From Anaerolineales bacterium (GTDB lineage: Bacteria > Chloroflexota > Anaerolineae > UBA7937), in the NCBI GenBank assembly GCA_030593425.1, contig JAUVHF010000011.1:1-18567 (forward strand): DNA of 18,567 nucleotides, in the 5' to 3' direction. The position numbers and the translations under genes are program-made. This document shows, one piece after another, positions 14,331-18,567 of the stretch (the first letter of the stretch is position 1; every line of letters starts with the position of its first letter). The notes beneath the pieces were generated by a model. It did not search any database. It saw nothing but the letters and a program-made list of their open reading frames with translations, and was not told the DNA's origin.

Positions 14331-15215
14331 ACCCTTCTTCCGCTCCTCCGCCAACCGCCAGATGCCGAAACCGCCTACGGTCTCCATCGTCTCCACCGGC
14401 TCATACCACCTCATCTTGGGGCCGATGTGAGCGCGCGTCTTCCATCTGAGGCTTTTCGGCTCCCTCTCTATATGGGCCACGAGTTCTTCAGCCCTGGAGC
14501 CTATGGCCCCCCTCTCCTCCTCCGAGAGGGCCTCCATCTCTGGCAGGAGATCCCTTATCCCTCGCAAGTTGGTGGTTACCGTGTACCAGAAGCCCCAATC
14601 CTTGGCCAAGAGCCTAGCGATGTAGCGGGCGTTAATGAGCCCCGCCCCATCCTCCTCCCCCATCCGGTGAGCCAATAGGAGGACCAGCGTATCCTTCATA
14701 TCCTTTTCGCTGAAATTGACGATCTGGAGCTTCTCCAGGAGGAGGTCCGTAGGGGTGATGGTGAGGAAATCCAACTCCAACCTGCCCCGAAAATCCAGAG
14801 GGTGGTTGGCTACCAGCAACCTATCGAAGAAAACATCGATGAAGAACCAACCTTGGGGGTGAAAGTAGATCTGCCTCTCAGAGGCGGCGGTGGAGAGGGT
14901 AGCCCTCCTCTTGCCATACCCCAGCCCCTCGAAGAAACCCTTCATCCGGTTCCTCTGTTTCCTGTAGGCCACGAAATCCAAATCGGTGAACTCCTGTTGC
15001 TCGGGCCCCAGTCTCCCCAGCCTTTGGGCCAAATCGGCGTACTCGAGAGTGCGAAGCCTGATCCCTACCCCTCCCATCACCCGCAAGATCAGCCCCTCTT
15101 TCTCGCCCTCCTCGACGATCCGCCCCGCCTCATCCAGAAACACCTGGGAAGGGATGATACCTCCCCACTCCTCTGGCATACGGATCTCTCGCTCTTCCTC
15201 CCGCTCTAGCCACAT
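14328..15215 (-). CDS. Nucleotidyltransferase-fold protein, copy B
   Basis: The ATG at 15215 is chosen because GAGGAGG lies 6 bases upstream. A GTG at 15230 would put that site inside the gene. The 295-residue product is a divergent paralog of copy A. LRVMGGVGIRL carries the GG at 48-49, FTDLD gives D78/D80, and FIDVFFD supplies the third acid (D127). The helical half has RLELDFLTITPTDLLLEKLQ, a KDT block, an ARYIARLLAKDWGFWYTVT block and the terminal W-K-T-R-A-x-x-G-x-K-x-RWY. It has an extra N-terminal helix of about 20 residues and a linker with extra turns before DLD. It follows a membrane-protein gene by 29 bases. As with copy A, no partner is recognised. Confidence 0.78.
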   Translation of the reverse strand: MWLEREEEREIRMPEEWGGIIPSQVFLDEAGRIVEEGEKEGLILRVMGGVGIRLRTLEYADLAQRLGRLGPEQQEFTDLDFVAYRKQRNRMKGFFEGLGYGKRRATLSTAASERQIYFHPQGWFFIDVFFDRLLVANHPLDFRGRLELDFLTITPTDLLLEKLQIVNFSEKDMKDTLVLLLAHRMGEEDGAGLINARYIARLLAKDWGFWYTVTTNLRGIRDLLPEMEALSEEERGAIGSRAEELVAHIEREPKSLRWKTRAHIGPKMRWYEPVETMETVGGFGIWRLAEERKKG

Positions 15216-15244
15216 CTCAAACCTCCTCACAAACTAGGGAGCCC

Positions 15245-16075
15245 TTACCATGACCAGGGGAAAGAGATGATGAGGAAAGCGACCCCCAGGGCCGCGATGA
15301 GGGCGAACTCAACCACCACACGCCTACCGATGACACCTCCAAGATATTGCCTAGCCAATCCAGTGAAGAGATAGAAGGCTAAGAGTAAGAGGCTCCCGCC
15401 CGCAAGGGCACTTATGCCCCAGTAGTTCAGAACCCAGACTATCTCCCCCATGCCGAGCCCCACAACCAGGGCGTAGAGCCAGGCCCGCCTCGCACCCCCC
15501 TCACCCCGCAGGAGTTCCAAGGCCAAGGCTCCACTGACCAGCGATGCCCCGGTGGCCGAAAGAAGGCTGCGAGTCCTCAGGCCGTAGATGAGAGCGTAAA
15601 AGAAAATAGCCGCTCCATAGACCACTAGATCGAGACCCCATCGTGCCCAGAGAGAGTTCCTTTCCCCCATAGTATGATATTGACCCACGAGGATCAAGGC
15701 TAAAAGTAGGCCTGCTGAGGCGAGGCCCAAGACGAAAAATAGCCTGTCCGCTAAGAGACGCAGGAAGAAAAGGGCTATTAAAATCACCACACTGGGCAGG
15801 CCCGCAAAGGCGAGACTATAGAGAGGGGAACTTTTCTCCTCTTGGAAGTGCACCAGAGAATAGACGCCAGCGATGGTCAGAAGAAGCAGCAGCACCCCCA
15901 TGATCCAGGGGTTCGATATATAGAGAGTGGTGGGGGAGCCGAAGGCCATAAAGGAGACGATATTTGTGGGCAGACTTATCAAGCAAGAGAGGGCCAACCC
16001 CAAAAGGAGCAGGCTCACCAGGGTGCCTGTTCTCTGATAATATACCTCTTCCACCTGCCTCCCCTCAACGCACAT
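15245..16075 (-). CDS. Polytopic membrane protein, possibly DUF5656-like
   Basis: 276-residue protein with about eight to nine hydrophobic helices (roughly 18-40, 55-77, 85-108, 112-132, 143-166, 171-190, 199-221, 223-246, 253-274). It has no recognisable catalytic motif. The start is uncertain: the ATG at 16075 lacks a good Shine-Dalgarno, whereas a GTG at 16054 (VEEVYYQ) sits just after AGGGGAGG. I recall a DUF5656 membrane family in Chloroflexota with this layout, but I cannot confirm it. It is followed on the same strand by copy B of the nucleotidyltransferase-like family, with a 29-base gap. Confidence 0.75.
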   Translation of the reverse strand: MCVEGRQVEEVYYQRTGTLVSLLLLGLALSCLISLPTNIVSFMAFGSPTTLYISNPWIMGVLLLLLTIAGVYSLVHFQEEKSSPLYSLAFAGLPSVVILIALFFLRLLADRLFFVLGLASAGLLLALILVGQYHTMGERNSLWARWGLDLVVYGAAIFFYALIYGLRTRSLLSATGASLVSGALALELLRGEGGARRAWLYALVVGLGMGEIVWVLNYWGISALAGGSLLLLAFYLFTGLARQYLGGVIGRRVVVEFALIAALGVAFLIISFPWSW

Positions 16076-16115
16076 AGCGCAGATCCCGCTACTCTTACCA
16101 TTTTAGAGCCCTCAT

Positions 16116-16143
16116 TTGTCCTTGTCAAACGTTATGATATAAT
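16116..16143 (+). promoter_or_regulatory. Promoter of the prepilin peptidase gene
   Basis: A perfect TATAAT at 16138-16143 lies 16 bases after TTGTCC (16116-16121). The start codon at 16165 lies 21 bases after the -10, so the leader is very short. GGAGA at 16153-16157 sits near the predicted 5' end. Confidence 0.5.
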
Positions 16144-16164
16144 CTTTTGCATGGAGAATGTGGC

Positions 16165-16896
16165 ATGATCATCCTCTACTCCCTACTCGGTTTGCTCACT
16201 GGCGCTTTTCTTAACCTCGCCGCTGACGAACTGCCCCAGCGCCATTCCCTCGGCTCACCCCGTTGCCCCTACTGTGGTCAGAACTACCTACCCTCAGAGT
16301 GGATCGCCGTTTTCAGTTTCCTCCTCTTGAGAGGACGGTGCCAACATTGCCGGGCCCCCCTCTCCCTTCGTCGGCCCCTCTTGGAACTGGGAACCGTGCT
16401 CGCCTTCGCCTTCCTCTGGCAGCGGCACGGGCCAACCCCTCTACTCCTTCTCTTCACCTTCTATATCTGCATCCTCTTCTTGGTCCTAGTCATCGACTTG
16501 GAACATCGGCTCATCTTGAATGTGGTGATCCTCCCTGCCATCCTCATAGCGGGGGTAGGGAGTTTAATATTCCCAGGCCCTCTGCGAGCCCTGGCTGGGG
16601 GGCTAATCGGCTTCGCCTCCTTCTACCTCATCGCCCTGGCGCGAAAGGGAGGGATGGGGGGTGGAGATGTGAAACTGGCGGCCTTCATTGGCCTGGCCAC
16701 GGGGTTCCCGTCGATAATCGTAGCCCTCCTCATCGCCATCCTGGCAGGCGGAGCTACGGCTCTCGTCCTGGTACTCTCTCGAGTCAAAGGTTTGAAGAGT
16801 TACATCCCCTACGGCCCCTTTCTAGTGGTGGGAGGGCTGGTGGCTCTTATCTACGGCCCCCAGATCGTGGCTTGGTATCTAAGACTCTATCATTAA
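16165..16896 (+). CDS. Type IV prepilin leader peptidase / N-methyltransferase
   Basis: A24-family aspartyl peptidase of the inner membrane that cleaves and N-methylates type IV prepilin-like substrates. The ATG at 16165 is preceded by GGAGA at a spacing of 7; a TTG 18 bases upstream is in frame but less likely. In the 243-residue product the N-terminus GLLTGAFLNLAADELP is the conserved first helix. C34xxC37 and C59xxC62 form the zinc-binding pair. The catalytic aspartates are D111 (VIDLEHR) and D168 in KGGMGGGDVK. About seven hydrophobic segments follow. All key residues are present. No pilin, pilB or pilC gene is nearby, so its substrates are encoded elsewhere. Confidence 0.93.
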   Translation: MIILYSLLGLLTGAFLNLAADELPQRHSLGSPRCPYCGQNYLPSEWIAVFSFLLLRGRCQHCRAPLSLRRPLLELGTVLAFAFLWQRHGPTPLLLLFTFYICILFLVLVIDLEHRLILNVVILPAILIAGVGSLIFPGPLRALAGGLIGFASFYLIALARKGGMGGGDVKLAAFIGLATGFPSIIVALLIAILAGGATALVLVLSRVKGLKSYIPYGPFLVVGGLVALIYGPQIVAWYLRLYH

Positions 16897-16934
16897 GCAT
16901 CTTCTCGCTAAGCGTGGTAAAAAGCCCTGACACT

Positions 16935-16962
16935 TTGATATCATAAAATTGTGCTATATTAT
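16935..16962 (+). promoter_or_regulatory. Promoter upstream of the WYL remnant
   Basis: TTGATA (16935-16940) and TATTAT (16957-16962) are spaced by 16 bases. The palindrome TGATATCA overlaps the -35. With the gene behind it decayed, the promoter may now serve the GrpB-family operon. Confidence 0.4.
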
Positions 16963-16973
16963 TGATGATGGGT

Positions 16974-17120
16974 ATGAAAACCGAGAGGCTCCTGGCAATC
17001 ATCTTACTCCCCTCCTTCGGATCCTGAGTGGACCGCATCAAGGCTGTAGAGACCCTGGATGAGACCTTCCAGCCCATGGCCGACTTCGATGCAAGGGGTT
17101 TCCGGGAGCGGTATGCCTAG
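16974..17120 (+). pseudogene. Decayed WYL-domain transcriptional regulator
   Basis: The frame starts MKTERLLAIILL, the near-invariant opening of YafY-like HTH/WYL regulators. After five codons it reaches TGA (17025-17027) and continues in the same frame with VDRIKAVETLDETFQP and a short tail to TAG at 17118-17120. The sequence R-V-D-R-I ... L-D-E-T-F is typical of the end of the WYL domain. The core of about 240 residues is therefore missing, and the TGA is best explained as a CGA codon changed by one C to T. The region is a relic with both ends kept. Confidence 0.8.
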
Positions 17121-17167
17121 CATATAGAAAAGGCCCTCCAAACCAGAATAGAAGAGGAGAGCGTGAC

Positions 17168-17764
17168 ATGAGTTCCTCTATTAGGCTAATCGATTACGAT
17201 CCCAAGTGGCCAATTCTCTACGAAGAAGAGAAGGCTTCCATCTTGGGCGTTATCGGCGACTTCATCGTCGACATTCAGCACATAGGAAGTACTGCCGTGC
17301 CCGGATTGGCTGCGAAGCCGATTATCGACATCATGATGGCCATCCGTCGGCTAGCCCTCGTAGAGAATTGCATTCAGCCGCTCCAGACCATTGGCTACGA
17401 ATACCTCGGTGAATATGGAATCCCAGGGAGACACTACTTTCGCAAACCACCGGGGCACCCCCATAGTACACATCATGTGCACGTGGTTGAAAGAGAAAGC
17501 GATTTCTGGGAGCGGCATATCCTTTTCCGGGATTTCCTGCGGGTTCACTCTGACGAAGCCCAGCGGTATTACGAGTTAAAGAGGGAAGTGGCCGCCAAGT
17601 TTGTTTCAGAGCGTGATGCCTACACCGAGGCGAAAACCGCATTTATCAAGTCCGTGGTGGACAAGGCCCGCGCCAGCAAGACAACTGATTCGCAAAGGCG
17701 CGGTGCAAGAGTCACAAAGGAGGACTCATGGCTAAAAGGCGCAAAACCGCGCGAGAGAAATTAG
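17168..17764 (+). CDS. GrpB family protein (UPF0157)
   Basis: Member of the GrpB/UPF0157 family, which has a nucleotidyltransferase-like fold; its biochemical role is not established. The ATG follows GAAGAGGAGAGCGTGAC. Family marks are IRLIDYDPKWPILYEEEK, IQHIGSTAVPGLAAKPIIDIMMAI (here positions about 36-59), HHVHVVERESDFWERHILFRDFLR and the C-terminal KREVAAKF/YTEAKTAFI region. The natural family end would be near residue 165. The further tail runs into the next gene, overlapping it by 37 bases, and may reflect loss of the original stop. It precedes the MGMT-like gene, and both look more AT-rich than the rest of the window. Confidence 0.92.
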   Translation: MSSSIRLIDYDPKWPILYEEEKASILGVIGDFIVDIQHIGSTAVPGLAAKPIIDIMMAIRRLALVENCIQPLQTIGYEYLGEYGIPGRHYFRKPPGHPHSTHHVHVVERESDFWERHILFRDFLRVHSDEAQRYYELKREVAAKFVSERDAYTEAKTAFIKSVVDKARASKTTDSQRRGARVTKEDSWLKGAKPRERN

Positions 17765-18186
17765 AAATAGAGCGAGAGCCCAAGGTGGTTGATGACCCCC
17801 GGGGACGAGGGAAAATGCTTATCCCTAAGCCGCTCGATGTCGATGCTTTCATGCGTAAGATAAGAAAAGGGAAACTCGCTACTGTAGCCCAGATCAGAGA
17901 CCGGCTGGCGAAAGTTTTTGATGCCGATTTCACCTGCCCCCTGACGGCTGGAATCTTTATGAGCATCGCCGCCGAAGCAGCACAAGAAGATTTAGCCAAA
18001 GGGAAGAAACGGATAACGCCCTATTGGCGGGTGATTAGGGCAGACGGTAGCCTAAACGAGAAATTTCCCGGAGGTACAGAGGCACAAGCGGCACGCTTGA
18101 TAGAAGAAGGGCATACTATCTTACCCGGTAAGGGCAAGAAGCCACCTCGGGTAAAAGAGTTCGAAAAATCTTTGCAGAAACTGTGA
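17728..18186 (+). CDS. MGMT/ATL-like DNA-binding protein lacking the acceptor cysteine
   Basis: 152-residue protein whose central part resembles the DNA-binding domain of O6-alkylguanine-DNA alkyltransferases. A helix-turn-helix region around 45-85 (ATVAQIRDRLA ... PLTAGIFMSIAAEAA) is followed by ITPYWRVIRADGSLNEKF. It ends with a helix containing EAQAARLIEEGH and a basic tail. The active-site motif PCHRV of true alkyltransferases appears as PYWRV, so the reactive Cys and its His are replaced. That would give a protein that can bind but not repair, comparable to ATL proteins, which flag lesions for other pathways. The start has AAGGAGG 5 bases upstream. It overlaps the GrpB-like gene by 37 bases. 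Confidence 0.8.
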   Translation: MAKRRKTAREKLEIEREPKVVDDPRGRGKMLIPKPLDVDAFMRKIRKGKLATVAQIRDRLAKVFDADFTCPLTAGIFMSIAAEAAQEDLAKGKKRITPYWRVIRADGSLNEKFPGGTEAQAARLIEEGHTILPGKGKKPPRVKEFEKSLQKL

Positions 18187-18273
18187 ATCGCGATGCCCGG
18201 TCAGCGACAGCGTGTTTGCGATTCGCTACCCTCACACCTTACAAACAGACAAGAATCGAGAGGAGGTGAAGAG

Positions 18274-18432
18274 GTGGAAGTCAAATACACCCCCCACGGG
18301 GAACCGGGCAAGACCTGTGCCCACTGCAATTTCTACACGCCCAAACCTGACAACCCTGGAAAAGGCGATTGTTTTGGCCACGAAGTAGAGGGCCAAGGAA
18401 GTTGCAACCAATTCCAGCCCAAGGACGCGTAG
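18274..18432 (+). CDS. Small HiPIP-like four-cysteine protein
   Basis: 52 residues from GTG at 18274, chosen because AGGAGG (18261-18266) sits 7 bases upstream. The longer in-frame start at 18193 would place that site inside the gene and adds 27 unlike residues. The Cys pattern CAHCNFY ... GDCFGHEVEG ... GSCNQFQP matches the HiPIP-type spacing (C15, C18, C33, C44), as in high-potential iron-sulfur proteins and the small BssB/HbsB-like subunits of glycyl radical enzymes. It probably binds one [4Fe-4S] cluster or zinc. No signal peptide is seen, whereas many true HiPIPs are periplasmic, so a cytosolic role is likely. It is the last gene of the GrpB-like cassette. Confidence 0.75.
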   Translation: MEVKYTPHGEPGKTCAHCNFYTPKPDNPGKGDCFGHEVEGQGSCNQFQPKDA

Positions 18433-18446
18433 AAAGGGCAAGCGGT

Positions 18447-18478
18447 GAGAGGCAGCGGAAAAAATCCGCTGCCTTCTC
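18447..18478 (+). terminator. Hairpin after the HiPIP-like gene
   Basis: GGCAGCGGA (18451-18459) and TCCGCTGCC (18465-18473) form a perfect 9-bp stem with an AAAAA loop, extended by GAGA/TCTC after a one-base bulge. No U-tract follows, so it is either a weak terminator or an RNA-stability element. Confidence 0.5.
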
Positions 18479-18506
18479 TCATCCTGCCAAAGCCCATATC
18501 ATCCGG

Positions 18507-18567
18507 ATGGAACGAAAGGCCAATTCCGAGACCATTTTCGAGTCAAGCAGCGAAGAGGCAACCCCTA
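18507..18567 (+). CDS. Possible start of the next gene (partial)
   Basis: From the ATG at 18507 the frame MERKANSETIFESS stays open to the window end. No Shine-Dalgarno is obvious, and 20 codons are too few to rule out chance. Confidence 0.25.
   Translation, partial: MERKANSETIFESSSEEATP

Noticed and set aside
14208..14678. 156-codon plus-strand frame as a separate gene
   Set aside because: Only its first 20 or so codons match UspA; the remainder reads across the opposite-strand NTase-like gene.
17025..17027. TGA read as selenocysteine because selA is present
   Set aside because: The flanking protein has lost its domain core, no SECIS-like hairpin with the required geometry was evident, and a CGA-to-TGA change explains it.

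Overview
The window looks like an ordinary bacterial chromosome segment with mid-to-high GC content and densely packed genes. It resembles a deep-branching, possibly thermophilic or subsurface lineage. The Rho, LysM/M23 and two-[4Fe-4S] ferredoxin proteins and several uncharacterised families remind me most of Chloroflexota, but that is from memory and only moderately certain. No rRNA, tRNA, CRISPR array, transposase or intact mobile element was seen.

Layout. (1) 1-5767, plus strand: the tail of an upstream gene, then rho with a strong sigma-70-like promoter and a structured leader, overlapped by a LysM/M23 envelope peptidase. Next comes a tightly packed set: a DUF72 protein, an AmrS-type radical SAM enzyme and an eRF1/VLRF1-like (baeRF) protein with a GGxxQ motif. 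(2) 5772-9097, minus strand: a ferredoxin, methyltransferase and hemerythrin operon, and upstream of it selA (selenocysteine synthase) with its own terminator. (3) 9098-11160: a divergent control region and a 12-helix APC permease closed by a textbook terminator. The permease promoter carries a 15-bp palindrome, four 8-bp tandem repeats over the -10, and a leader with several Shine-Dalgarno-preceded mini-ORFs. (4) 11164-16075: an unknown gene, a two-helix membrane protein and a nucleotidyltransferase-fold gene run on the plus strand. A metallophosphoesterase, a second copy of the nucleotidyltransferase family and a polytopic membrane protein run on the minus strand. A wrecked UspA gene lies between them. 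(5) 16116-16896: a prepilin peptidase with its own promoter. (6) 16935-18567: a decayed WYL-regulator remnant, then a more AT-rich-looking cassette of GrpB-family protein, MGMT/ATL-like protein without the alkyl-acceptor cysteine, and a 52-residue HiPIP-like four-cysteine protein. This part looks like the most recently acquired DNA.

How the genes relate: rho, DUF72, AmrS and baeRF are housekeeping or RNA/protein-quality functions. Ferredoxin, methyltransferase and hemerythrin suggest redox or O2/NO handling. selA implies selenocysteine use somewhere in the genome. The least explained part is 11164-16075, where two divergent members of one nucleotidyltransferase-like family each follow a membrane-protein gene, with a phosphoesterase between them.
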